From positions 45,075,435 through 45,139,434 of the forward strand of contig CM070711.1 of assembly GCA_036346275.1 (NCBI GenBank): a stretch of DNA of 64,000 bases, given 5' to 3'. Shown here piece by piece: positions 46,924-58,670 of the stretch; the stretch's first letter is position 1; each line of letters starts with the position of its first letter. The DNA comes from Otatea glauca. Lineage: Eukaryota > Streptophyta > Magnoliopsida > Poales > Poaceae. A program made the translations under genes and the position numbers. Under the pieces are notes generated by a model that was given only the letters and a program-made list of their open reading frames with translations, was not told the origin of the DNA and did no database searches.

Positions 46924-49040
46924 GGATCACAGACGGTTCTATTCATAAACCGTCTGTGATGTTTATATATCACAGGTGGTTCTACTTGAAACCGTCTGTG
47001 ATGAGTACTCATCACAGATGGTTATAATGTAGAACCGCCTGTGATGAGAATTTTCACAGACGGTTCGAAAACCGTCTATGATGTGCCCTTACATCACTGA
47101 CACATTGTTATTGAAGGTTCATAAAATCGTCTGAGATGACGATTTTGAACCGTCTGAGATGATGTTTTCTGTAGTAGTGGTAGGGTTATTGTGTAAATGA
47201 TAGGGACTTACTGTCATGTCTTGGGTGTGTGTTTCTACCACCATAGCAAGGGTTTAACGTCACCGGGCTGGTGCAAAGTTAGGGCTAAGTAACATAACGG
47301 TTATATTATGATCTCCCTGCCGACACACCAAAGGAAATGTGTTACTGGCCTGGCAAAAGGGGATGGTCATTTCTTGTGGGTAAAGCTGTACACATCTGCA
47401 GACTGTAAATCTTTTCGAAAAGCCACGCCCGCGGTCAAGGGCACTTGGTAAAGTCATCACATAGTTAGATGTTTTATTATTTTCAAAAAGGCTTGATTTC
47501 ATCTGATATGCCTTGTGTTGGCAAAGGATAGGGTTGTGCCATATTTTGGCAGGAATTGTACATCTCGAAGCTTACGTCATGGAGGACTGTGAGTTGTTAC
47601 TATGCGCTACATACTTATTACTTTCATATCAGTTAAACTTGCTTTTATAAATTTCGTTTTGCAAATTACATCTTGTTCTACCAAGTTCAAATTCGCTTTA
47701 TGCAAATTAACCGTAGAAGCCTCCTTTGACATAACATGCATTGCTGCATTTGCAAATACCACCTTAAATCTTGCTGAGTACGAAAGCACTCAGCCTTTCT
47801 TATTTGTTGGTTTTAGGAGAAGATAGTGAACCTCCAGACGACATGTACTTTGACGCAGGTTGCGGGAATTATCTTAGCGAGTTTTTCTAAGGCTTATATC
47901 TTGTCAGTTGTCTGAGGGTTGGATGGGCACACTACAAGACTTTTGCTTCTTTCACCACTATATACTCTGAATTGTAAGGCTACATGATATAAATAGCTTC
48001 TGCTTTAATAATATTGTGTATGGATGTGATTCCAATTGTTGTAATATGCGTACTAGCCACTGATTATAGGACTAGCACTGTATACATATAGATCATCCTT
48101 CTTGGTATTTGTAAAAAAAAAGTCTCTGCATTCGAGTAGTAAGCTACTAGTTTTCCAGCACTGCAGTGATCGTCAACAATTACACATTAGCAGCTCCGAC
48201 AACGCAACTAGTCTCGCTCGCTGTATGCACGGAACGACACTACTTAGCATGGGCATGAATTATCAGCGCGAAAAAAATAGGACAACAATTAGTTATGGAA
48301 ATTGGCCAGGTACTACTTTTGCATTGGATGGGGCACCACTAAAAACTGGCAGGAACTTTTTTTGCTTTCCACTTGCAAGCCAACATCCTCCCATTGTGAA
48401 AGATGCGTGCATGATTTCATTGTACCAACGGATCATTCACACAAACAACTGTAAAGATTGTCGGCTAGTGATGGAAACCTGAGAATTAAAGGGCTGCTTC
48501 CTTGAGTTGCTCGACTTTAGCCCTAATCAGACCAATAAAGATGTCTAAGTTTATAAAACAGATTTTCTCTGTATATATAGACTAAAGAGATATTAAAAAT
48601 AACTAGACTATCTTTAATAATTATCTCTAAGCACTATATTCAATACATACATGTAGAGAATATTAAATAAATTTAGATATTTATTAGGGTATAAAGGGAA
48701 CATCACACTAATTTTTGTATTAAAACATAGAATATAGACAAGACCATTCAAAAAATACGCTCTATAAACTTTGACAAAGGGAGTACCAGCAATCATGCAC
48801 ACAAGCATGTCTATAGACTACTTGGCTTTCTTGAGATTATGCCCAATTAATTATGCTCCATATATGATCGATCAGCAGCTTGCAATCCTTGCATACGTCA
48901 TTTTCACCTGCACACACGTATAAATACGCAAATTCAAGCCAAATTCAGGTTTTTTTTAAAGAAAATTTCAGTTTTAAGAGGTATATATCTATCTATAACA
49001 ATTCAAATGAAACACGTACCTTTAGAAAAAATATACTCGA

Positions 49041-49520
49041 ATTCAAAGATTTTGAAAGGAATTAGATCGCATGCTTTGATTTATATATAAAATCAGCATA
49101 TACCTACAATCAAACTATCATCGAAAAAGAAAACTCTAGTTTGAATTTCAATTCAATCTTGTTTGAACTAGTTAGAAAACTAGTTAAACTCAACATCCTA
49201 AAAAAATTTAATAACTTTTGCATGCAATACATAGGAAAAATACCCGTTTTGGATCATGGTGCTTAGATACCATGGTGTCCCAAGTATTTTGAACAAATTT
49301 ATATCACATGCTTTACTAATTTATATATAAAATCAAAACATGCTTACAATCAAACTATCATTAAAAAAGAAAGGTCTAGTTTAAATTTAAGTTCAAACTT
49401 GTTTGAACTAGTTAGTAAACTAGTTAAACTCAACATCCTAAAAATTTCAAAAAAAATTGCATGCAATACATAGGAGAAATACCCATCCTAGATCAAGGTG
49501 CCCAGGCAACATGATGTCCC
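49041..49520. repeat. Tandem duplication, period 240 bp
   Basis: TTATATATAAAATCA begins at 49081 and again at 49321, with the surrounding 240 bp repeated (AACTAGTTAAACTCAACATC, CATGCAATACATAGGA and so on) at about 80-85% identity by eye. Confidence 0.88.
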
Positions 49521-49929
49521 AAGTAATTATAATATATATGTGTGTGCGCACGCTAATCTTTACCCGAGAGTATAATAACATATTCTACATCCCACCACCT
49601 TGTGTGGGTCTAAACCCATGTCCCACGTTTGTCAAAAACTAGTCAAAGAAAACCCACTAATTCCTACCTTTGTCAACAACCTAGATTTTTCGTGTTAAAA
49701 TGATACAATAATTGTTTAGTTTATGTACAGTAAATTCACACTTTGGATGTGGTAATTATTTTATAACGTTAAAACATATTCATCATGGATTTCTTTTTGT
49801 TAAGCATATTTTTTTCCAACAAAATGCTTGAAATGGATTATAAATAGAATAAATGGTTTAAGAGATATCATCGTTCAAATATTGCAATCAACCCACGTTT
49901 ATCTCTCCATATACCCATAGGTGCTTAAC

Positions 49930-50260
49930 AAACAGTAAAATCTAACCATGCATCTAGTAAATAAGAGTGTATTCAGTAGTAACTTTGGTACATTTCATCA
50001 CACAGCCATAATACGCTATGGTGAGATTCGGTAGTAAAATCTAAACACATGACCATTAAATTGGAGTGCATTTGGACATTAACTTTGGTACATTTCGTAT
50101 TGCCGCTGTCGCACGGTCATCACGCGCCACTACGTGGTTCAGCAAGAAAATATAACACCGTGTCCAGTAAATTAGAATGCATTTCTTACTACCGATATCA
50201 CATGACCATCATGTGGCACTGCTAGGTGTGGTAGTAAAATATAACAATATGTCTAATAAT
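49930..50260. repeat. Tandem repeat, unit about 100-115 bp
   Basis: Three and a half units start near 49936, 50033, 50145 and 50230 with GTAGTAAAATCTAACA-like text and contain AGTAAATTAGAGTGCATT and CATGACCATCA-like phrases. Confidence 0.75.
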
Positions 50261-50879
50261 TAGTTATAAAATCTCATTCATCTGACATTTATTGATGAAA
50301 CTTATATGGTTAAGTTCCTCTCGTTGTACTAGGAGCGATTTTGCTCATTATCATTTGTGGAAGTGCTACATTTCATAGTTAATTGCCTTCCTTCCCATAA
50401 GCCACCTAGCTTAATTTTTATTTTATTTTATTTTTGCCTTTGACACGAAGAGTTTTCCACAAAGCCCATGCAATGATTGATTTAGGCAAGCTGCATGTAT
50501 GCTGATGAAGCAAGGTCAAGGCCGGTTATCTATCGGCATATCACACACTATTGGAGAAAATTAGGTAGAAAACATCAATCGAATGGACACCTAGCTCATT
50601 GCAATCCTAGGGAAATCTCGTTTTCCCATTGCCTTTTCCTTTTTCTGGTTTTAGCTGAACGCGTTTGTCCATTGAAAGTTTCGCATTTCTGGGCAAATTA
50701 AGCCGAATGAAAGTGCATTAGCTTTGCCCATAATTTGTTTTCCTTTTCTTTTTTTTCTTTTTTCTAGGAAGACCGTTACATGATTACTGGTTTTACTTCG
50801 CCAAATATATAATGCTGTTGCCTTGGGCTCTACAGAGCCTCAAATCAACACGCACGTGTTAAATTACTTGAAGAATTTT

Positions 50880-52260
50880 TGTCATGATACGGATTGTGAA
50901 TCCGGCCCTTATGTGTATACCGTGCAGTCCAATTATCAATTGCTAGCACACACATTCATCATTGATATATCATATCCATATACTCGATAAATAAAAATTC
51001 ATAGTGGCACATATAAATAGCATTTAAACATTAGTCTATATAGCCTATTTTTACAACAAAAAGGGCCAAGCCGTCATATAATTTCACAAGTAAAAATTTT
51101 CGACGGAATCAAGAGTGATAAGGCAACAAGATCTAGTTAGTATGCCTCTTCTATCCACATACAAATGACTAGGCCATGATCCTTAGCAATCGGTGCCATC
51201 ATCGGCGAAACCCTTGCAGTAAAAGTATCCATACGACGGATTCTCTTCCTCATCCAGTGGATATGTTCAACAAGCAACGGTGAGTACGAAAATCATACTC
51301 CATAAGACTTTTAAGCAAACATTATATAGCATGCAAGGCTATATCAATGGAATGGCTATCCTACCAGGTTTTCCAACTTTACATAAAACGAGCTTTCATT
51401 TGCAATATTGAATAGCATATTACAATCGAAAAGTTGTAAGATCATTTGACATTTGATAACAAGTAGTAATAGAGCATATGTAACATGAATAGACGGGTCG
51501 CTTGCTGCCATAAACATTTAAAATCTCAGGAAAATTCTTTTTGCCAGTCAAACAGCTCATGGACTCCATGTCCACACACTTTCCAACTAATTTTTAAAAC
51601 ATAATACTACCTATTGTGGAATACAACCAAGCGATGTCCATACCAAGAACATGACCATTCAAATAGATTTAAAATCTGCAGAGATTGTACAACTTTACCC
51701 ACACAATATAAACATCCCATCATATCAACCATATCACGCGATGCTAGAGTCATCCGTTTGAGAGTTTCATGACAAATCTTTTACATTGTCAATTATAACA
51801 ACTATCATCGTATGATCTGCATCTTAAGATATGGAGCACCCTTCAACCTTAATAGCTTATAGTTGTGCTGGTAAGCTTTGAATACCTCACAAAAACCACT
51901 ACGAACATGGAGGTCCTTTACTATGCCGGTACTAGCCCAATTTCCACCTATCAACTACCACTTGTGGTTAAATTACTAGAACACGACAACTTATTATGCT
52001 AGGGCTTTTCCATAAAGACACATGTGGTTATACGAAAATACTTGATTTTATGGCACAATAGATCAGTCCTTAGTGACCTAAACGAGACTATCACTATGTC
52101 ACCTCTCGTGCAACTGCACCGATCTCAACAACCACTCACCCAAGTCTAAAACATGTTTTTCAAAAAAAAATACCCAAAATACCAGAGGTACCTCCTCTAG
52201 ACCATATCACAAGCATTTCTTATTTTGAACATTTTGACCATTGTACAAACTAATTGGTCC
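50880..52260 (-). mobile_element. Tekay-type gypsy LTR (3' part) on the minus strand
   Basis: Begins TGTCATGATACGG, the complement of an LTR end. Read on the minus strand it passes the same landmarks as the Tekay LTR: GAGTATG..GTACTCACC..TTGC (about 51275), GATAGCC..TCCATTG..TAGCCTTGCAT (about 51330) and GGGTAAAGTTGTACA..CTGCAGA (about 51680). It is cut at 52260 by element B; the rest should lie beyond the window. Confidence 0.7.
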
Positions 52261-52279
52261 CACTACTACAGAATGGTAC

Positions 52280-52815
52280 ATCACTATCGCTTCATCTGTG
52301 TCGGTTCTTAAGTTTTTAGGAAAAAATGATTGTGATAGATGACTTAGGAGAGGCATTAATCATAATCACTATCGGTTCTCAGGTTAGAAGTGATAGTGAT
52401 GTAGCACTGGGAACATCACAATCGGTTCTTATGCGAGAAGTGATAGTGATGTGCCTTATCATCACTATCGATTTTCATATAAAAAGCGATAGTGATGAGC
52501 CCGTACACATCACTATCGGTTCTTATCGAAGAAGCGATAGTGATGATAATGCACAGCACTATCGCTTCTCGCAAAGAACCGATAGTGATGAGGTCATCAC
52601 TATCGGTTCTTTTGCGAAGCGATAGTGATGTGCGATATCATCACTATCGCTTCTTCGATAAGAACCGATAGTGATGTACGGCTCATCACTATCGCTTCTT
52701 ATGGGAACCGATTGTGATGACTATGATAATCACTATCGCTGGCTTATAAGAACCGATTGTGATGTGCATGATCACATCACTATCGCTTTTATATGAGAAC
52801 CGATAGTGATGTGCC
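52280..52815. repeat. Left terminal array of element B
   Basis: More than a dozen facing copies of AACCGATAGTGATG / CATCACTATCGGTT (some with GCG in place of CCG), spaced 30-45 bp. Confidence 0.9.
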
Positions 52816-52822
52816 CGTTAGG

Positions 52823-52831
52823 TTATTTATA
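52823..52831 (+). promoter_or_regulatory. TATA-like motif of the TNP2 promoter, element B
   Basis: TTATTTATA directly after the left array and about 30 bp before a CTCTTCTC pyrimidine-rich start. Weak match, but the position equals that in elements A and C. Confidence 0.4.
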
Positions 52832-53260
52832 CCACTCGAGTGAACTCTTCTCTATTATTGTTCGGAGGAGGTTTCTCCGCCGCCACCGAAAAAATAGCTC
52901 ATATTCTGTGGTTGGAAGCAATACTTGGGTGAGAAAATTTGAAATCCTCAAAGGTGGGTGTTAAGAGGGTTAATTTGAAGCCCTAACTTGAGGAGATTTC
53001 CCCTCATTTTGCATAATTTGTGGTTTTCTTCAAAATGTGAGCATTCCTTCAAACCCCTTTAATTTTGCACTATGTAATTTTGATATGTCGCGAAGAAAGT
53101 CTAGATTGCACTGGTATTGTGTATGTCCTATCAGATTTCACACCCTTTATTTCACAAGCATGTACACATGTATTTAATTATCTTAATTTGTAGTGCTTTG
53201 ATGTTAATATGGAATTATTATTGTTGTCACCTGATGAATGCTAGAGTTTAGGGTGCGGAA

Positions 53261-53590
53261 CCTACGTCTCCCGTTCGAGGATGCTTGTTTATAAATATGC
53301 CGAACGAAATGGCATATTTATAAGCGAGCAGTCTCGAATTGTCCACGTTCTTTGGACAGTTCGAGGATATGTGCTTTGGGCAAGATCTAAGTTGTGTTGT
53401 ACAAGCTGCGAGTAGAGATTTGGTAGCGTCTCCTGGTATTCTCGGATACACACCCTCTTGACCTGTTGTCGAGGCGTGTATATGGAGAATAGCGGGAGAT
53501 CTTCCAAATTTTCTCTGGAGTTGTAAAACGGCTTAGGAACTTGTCGGAACCACATATCCTCGAATGGGATTAGGACCAAACCTATTTAGA
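53261..53590 (+). ncRNA. Structured leader module, copy 1 (candidate structured RNA or hairpin precursor)
   Basis: Related to 60711-61030 and located about 330 bp before the TNP2 ATG. Hairpin 1: 53283-53301 with 53311-53329 (19 pairs, two of G-U type). Hairpin 2: CTCGAATTGTCC 53333-53344 with GGACAGTTCGAG 53354-53365 (12 pairs, one G-U type). Hairpin 3: about 53360-53564, arms of roughly 95 nt, closing CGAGGATATGTG with CACATATCCTCG. TCCCGTTCGAGGAT at 53269 can also pair with ATCCTCGAATGGGA at 53556 as an outer stem. It is probably spliced leader or intron. Whether it is an independent RNA is inference. Antisense frames overlap but are not conserved in phase. Confidence 0.45.
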
Positions 53591-53918
53591 GATTAGGAGT
53601 CATCATTGGTACCCTTGTTTTGTTTCGTTGTAGTCAAAAGATCCAGAGGCTCTTGCACTATATAATTAGATTGTTTGATATCATTGTATGCGTTGATGTT
53701 AAAAATGTATGTCTCCTATCTAGGAATTGGAAGCTCTAAACCGAGAAGAATCTAGGTATTGATTGGGAGAACACATTTTATATATCTTGCAGAACTTGCA
53801 ATCCTCTATTTTGCAAAGGTAATATTAAATGAAATGATGTCTCAATATTTCAAATAACTAGCTAGCTTGTTTGTCGCTCTAGTTCTTCCTTAATTTATTG
53901 TGTGAATTTTAATTGCGG

Positions 53919-56900
53919 ATGGACCGTAAGGAATGGATGTATGACAAAAGTCGTGTGAGTGCTTTGAATTTCGAGGGTGTTAAGGAGTTCAAAAAATTGC
54001 GAGCAGACGGGGTGAGGAGGGTGTAAACTTCATATCTTGTCCTTGCATTGATTGCACCAATCGAGAAGATTTAACAACTCGGCTCAAATCGAGGACCACG
54101 ATTCGACGTGGCCGTGAGGAATTACACGTGTTGGATCCATCACGGGAGACAGGTAGTACCTTCCGGTATGCAACGAAGACACGGTGGAACCGGATGATGA
54201 GTTGCGACTGATATGTTTGAGGAGGAGAATTTAGAGCAAATGTTGCGGGATGTGGAGGTAATTACGAAAGAGAGTTTGAAAAGTTTAAAAGCTTGATGGA
54301 AGACGATGCCAAACCATTGTTCACGAGTTGCAAAGCGAGAATACACCAAGTTAGGTTCGGTCCTTGCATTGTTCGAATTGAAGGCAAAACACCGTTGGGC
54401 GGATACAAGTTTCAATGCACTTCTAGTTCTTCTATCGGATCCGCTTCCGGAGGGAAACGAGTTGCCAACAAGCATTTATGAAGCGAAGAAGCTACTATGT
54501 CCCATGGGAATGGAAATAGAAAGGATACATGCATGTCCGAATGATTGCATCTTGTACCGTAACGCACATCGAGCTCGCACGTGTGTCCGGCTTATGTGTG
54601 CCCGGTACAAACAAACGGAGAAGTGTAACGACAAGAAGCGTAAGAGTCGGGGCAACGACGGTGAAGAGGTCACTACAGGTACACCGGCCAAGGTATTGTG
54701 GTACTTGCCCATCATTCCCCGTCTGGAGCGGTTGTTTGCAAATCCCAGAGAGGCAAAATTGTTGCGTTGGCATTATGAGTCTCGGAAGGAAGATGGCAAG
54801 TCGAGACACCTCACGATTCGGCTCAATGGAGAAACATCGATTGGAAACATGAGGAGTTTGGTGCGAAATGAGGAATATAAGATTTGGGTTGAGTACCGAC
54901 GAATGAATCCATTTGGTAACATGAGTCGTCGTCACAAAGACTGCCGATTCATTGTGCATCTACAACCTCCTCCTTGGTTATGTATGAAGCGGAAGTATAT
55001 CATGATGTCATTACTAATCTCGGGACCCAAACAGTAGGAAATGATATTGATGTATACCTTGCACCACCGATCGAGGACTTGGTAAAATTGTGGAATGAGG
55101 GGTCGTGGTGTGGGATGCGTACAAAGAGAGCATTTCACCCTACAAGCTATGGTATTTTGCACCATAAATGATTTCCGGCCCTTGGTAATTTGGCGGGTTC
55201 TGAGACAAAAGGAGCCAAAGCGTGTCCTATTTGTGAAGAGGAGCGAGAGTCTATGGCTGCCGAATTCTAAGAAAACTGTGTATATGGGTCACCGTGAGGT
55301 TTCTACCTCAAGTCATCGATACCGTAAGATGGATGACAAGTTTGATGGGAAGAGGAAGTCCGTTCGCACCGCAACCTATGAGTGGAAGGCAAGTATATTC
55401 ACGTGTAGAGGATATCGATGTTCAATATGGAAAGAGCCAGAATCTGTTCGCCTAAGGACAATTTGGAAGAAGAGATCAATATTTTGGGACTTACCGTAAT
55501 GGAAGGAGTTAGATGTCCGACATTGTATTGATGTCATGCATGTTGAGAAGAATGTCTGCGATAATTTGGTTGGCATCCTGCTGAACATACCTGGGAAGAC
55601 CAAGGATGGTGTAAATGCTCGTCATGACATGGCCTACATGGGAATCAGGCCAAGCCTTGCAGTGATAGAGGAGGATGGAAAAGGTCCGTACATCCCTGCT
55701 GCATGCTACACCCTGTCCAAGAAGGAGAAAGAAGATCTCTGCAAATGTCTCCAAGGTATTAAAGTTCCATCTGGCTACTCCGCAAACATTAAGAAGCTTG
55801 TGTCCATGGATGATTTGAAGTTGTTGGGCATGAAGTCCCACGACTGCCATGTCTTGATGACCCAAATGCTCCCAGTTGCAATCCGAAATATTCTGCCAGA
55901 GGATGTCAGGTTGGCAATCACGAAGCTGTGTTTTTTCTTCAATGCGATCTCCTACGCAAAGTTATTGACCCGATGTGCTAGACAACTTACAGAGTGAGGT
56001 GGTGCAGACTCTGTGTCAGCTTGAGATGCATTTCCCACCGTCGTTCTTCGACGTAATGGTCCACCTTGTTGTTCACCTTGTCAGAGAGATTAAGATATGT
56101 GGACCTCCTTTCCTACGTTACATGTATCCGTTCGAGAGGTACATGGGTATTTTAAAGTCCTACGTGAGGAATCGGTCAAAGCCTGAGGGTAGTATTATTG
56201 AAGGTTATGGGACTGAAGAGGTCATTGAGTTCTGTGTGGACTACCTAGGTAGAAGACAAGCAATTGGCGCCTCAGTATCTCGTCATGAGGCGGATTTTTG
56301 GCAAAGGAACCGTTGGGTCCAAACTAATGAGTCCGAGGTTTGATATGTATTGCAAGGCACATTTGTGATCTTGCGAGTAACAGCGCAGGTTCGTCCATAC
56401 ATCGAGCAAACATAAGTTGATATTACGGAAGAGAATCCACAAATGGATGAGCTTTCCATCGCACAAGAACACAATGATCGATTCCTCACATGGTTCAAAG
56501 AAAAAGCGGAGGTCTCCTTTAGTGAGAATGTAAAATGGTTGGTGACGGACCAAGATTTAATGTCTGAGACATGGCGGGGATACGATATTAATGGTTACAC
56601 CTTTTACACTGAGAGTCAAGATGCTAAGAGTACTGTCCAAAATAGTGGTGTGAGCATAAATGCTTTCTCCGATTATCATCACTCGCAAAGAGTCTCCCCA
56701 ACAACAATGAACTCCTACTATGGGTTAATCGAAGAAATTTGGGAGCTCGATTACGGAATATACCAAGTTCCCTTGTTCCGATGTAAGTGGGTAGGACTTT
56801 CACATGGAGTGAAGGTCGACAAGAGAGGCTTTACTATTGTGGATCTCAGTAGACTTGCCTACAAAGATGACCCGTTCGTCCTTGCGAAGCAAACAACTCA

Positions 56901-57111
56901 AGTCTTCTACGTGCGTGATCCGTCCAATCCGAGGTGGCACGTTGTTCTTCATGGCAAGAGACGGATCGTAGGAGTTGAAGATGAAGAAGAGTATAACCAA
57001 TTCGATGAGATACCTTCATTTGCAGATGGGGCCTGTCTTAGTGGGGATGACGACACTCATGGAGCCAATTACATGCGAGTAGATCATCATGAACAGCAGT
57101 ATTGTAAATAA
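53919..57111 (+). pseudogene. TNP2-type CACTA transposase of element B, frameshifted
   Basis: Transposase acting on CACTA termini. The ATG at 53919 opens MDRKEWMYDKSRVS, the family start. After a frameshift, FISCPCIDCTNRE completes the N-terminal domain. LEQMLRDVE follows near 54235, then VLALFELKAKHRWADTSFNA and LSDPLPEGNELPTSIYEAKK in one frame from 54306. The Tnp2 domain follows with MNPFGNMSRRHKDCRFIVHL, CTINDFRPLVIW and MHVEKNVCDNLVGILLN. The DUF4218 part has FPPSFFDVMVHLVVHLVREI and the DUF4216 part DDPFVLAKQTTQVFYVRDPS. The last frame (56443-57111) is intact to the stop. Roughly eight frameshifts, mostly single-base losses, break the rest. All domains are present and in order. Confidence 0.92.
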
Positions 57112-57640
57112 ATGGACTGTTATAATGTTTGTTGTTAATCTCAGTGTTGTGTTATGTACGTGAAATAGTTTGCATTGCTTTAAAAGTAAAAATCCATTGT
57201 GAGTTGCTGTTGGATGCTTTGATGGAAATGCAATTTCTCTGTATGCATGCACTTTGTGCCACATATGTTGTGAAAGAAAATTCCATTTGACGATGTCTAG
57301 TCTCGTTGTGATGTACAATCTATATAATTCTGAGACACAGAAATGAGGCTAAGCTATATGAAATCATTTTTGGAAATTTTCAAAAACTTGGACTTCATTT
57401 GAGAAAGTTTTGAGTTTTCAACTATTTCAGGAAAATTCATGCGTAGAAAGTGAATTTTGGCATCTTTTTCCAATGCTAACTCTTTTTTGCAAAATTCTTT
57501 TTGAAAAAGATTTGTAGTATCTCAAAGTATATTTCTAGAAAATTTCAAATAATTCGAATGATATTTGCAAAAGTTTTTCACTCTGTGATCTAATTCTGAA
57601 AATTTGGACTTCATGGTTTGTCTGGACAGACAACAGTGCA
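57112..57640 (+). other. 3' flank of TNP2 in element B
   Basis: AT-rich sequence after the transposase stop, probably 3' UTR and spacer. No gene. Confidence 0.5.
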
Positions 57641-57644
57641 ATGA

Positions 57645-58155
57645 ACTACATCCGTGTCGGTTTTCACGAGAACCGATTGGGATAATGATCTATCGAATCG
57701 GTTTTCTTTAAAAAGCGTACGGATATTGAAGCATCAGTGTCGGTTTTTATATGAAGCGATACTAATGACTAACATCAGTGTCGGTTTTTTTATGTGAAGC
57801 GATACTAATGACTAACATCAGTGTCGGTTTTTACAAAAAAACCGATATAGATATTGAGAATCGATGTCGCTTTATTGAAACGCGATAGGGATATGGAAAA
57901 TATCCGTGTCGGTTTTTGATGTAAACCGATACTAATAACTTACATCAGTGTCGGTTTTTTTATGTAAAGCGATACTAATGACTACCATCAGTGTTGGTTT
58001 TTTTAGGTGAAGCGATATTGATGAATACCATCAATGTCAGTTTTTTATGTGAAGCGATACTAATAATTAGACATCAGTGTCGGTTTTTTATGTGAAATGA
58101 CACTGATGACTAATAATAGTATCGGTTTTCTGGGAAAAAAGCGATACTAATACTC
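57645..58155. repeat. Internal array of element B
   Basis: About nine units of CATCAGTGTCGGTTTTT followed by GTGAAGCGATACTAATGAC, spaced about 50 bp. The core differs from the terminal array (ATACT-AATG in place of ATAGT-GATG). It lies upstream of the second gene. Confidence 0.88.
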
Positions 58156-58159
58156 CGTC

Positions 58160-58670
58160 CCCATTTTATTCCCGCAAGCACCCGATCGATTCGCGCGCGC
58201 AGCCATCTTTAGTTAACCCTAGCTCCGCCCCCGCCGCACCCTGCGCCCGTCGCGACGCCCTCCGCCACGCCGTCGCGCCCGGCCGCTCGCCCGCCCGTCG
58301 CTCGACCTCGCCGCCCCCCCGCCCGTCGCGGCGCCCTCCGCCACGCCCGTCGCGCCCGCCGCGCTCGCCACGCCCGCCGCTCGACCTCCCGCCGCCCACC
58401 CTAACGCCCATCGCCCGGCGCGGCGCACCTCCGCCCGCACCTCCGCCCATCGCCCGCCCCTCCGCCCGACGCCCGCCCCCCCCGCCCGCCCCCACTCGCC
58501 CGACACCCTCCTCGCCTCGCCGCCCCACCTCGCCTGACGCCCCTCCCGCCCCGCCCCCTCGCATCGTCCTGCTGCTTTGCTCATTGCGGCTTCCTCCTCC
58601 TCGCGATGCTAGCGCCGGCCAAACCCAAGGCGATCTGATCGATTCTGAATAGCTCCACGGCCGACGGTAA
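58160..58670 (+). other. GC-rich leader exon of the second gene of element B
   Basis: Long C-rich run of CGCCC / CGCCG repeats after the internal array. The last exon bases CGGCCGACG precede GTAATAG, a plausible donor near 58667. Minus-strand frames (58166-58584) are glycine/arginine-rich composition artefacts. The position matches the GC-rich block of element A. Confidence 0.5.

Larger units (their letters stand above)
44660..47179. mobile_element. Non-autonomous CACTA element C with captured gene and long inverted repeat
   Basis: Perfect 14-bp terminal inverted repeats CACTACTACAGAAA. Flanking triplets GCA and GTA differ by one transition and probably represent the target duplication. Arrays of AACCGTCTGTGATG repeats lie at both ends (44695-44935 and 46925-47165). 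2.5 kb with no transposase. The cargo is an acetylornithine deacetylase exon and a hairpin-forming inverted repeat. Confidence 0.92.
43030..48105 (+). mobile_element. Tekay-type gypsy LTR remnant, split by CACTA element C
   Basis: Outside 44660-47179 the sequence follows the landmarks of the Tekay LTR at 8989 in order, at low identity: a GC-rich block; GGCAAG..CTTTGATCAT (about 43975); TGGGTAAAG..CTGCAGA..TG (about 47378); GCTGAGTAC..ACTCA (about 47770). It is therefore an LTR of a related but different family. No internal region is seen; left and right ends are unclear. The ORFs at 43166-43558 lie in the GC-rich block and have no recognisable product. Confidence 0.6.
48106..50879. other. AT-rich intergenic DNA, no gene supported
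   Basis: A 126-codon plus-strand frame at 48102-48482 has no motif I know. 48490-48790 looks like an eroded MITE. Two tandem repeats are listed separately. No host gene is seen. Confidence 0.5.

Noticed and set aside
48102..48482. 126-codon plus-strand ORF as a possible host gene
   Set aside because: No recognisable motif, AT-rich context, no splice or promoter evidence.
58166..58584. Glycine/arginine-rich minus-strand ORFs of 120-130 codons
   Set aside because: They arise from C-rich low-complexity DNA, are open in several phases and show no domain.
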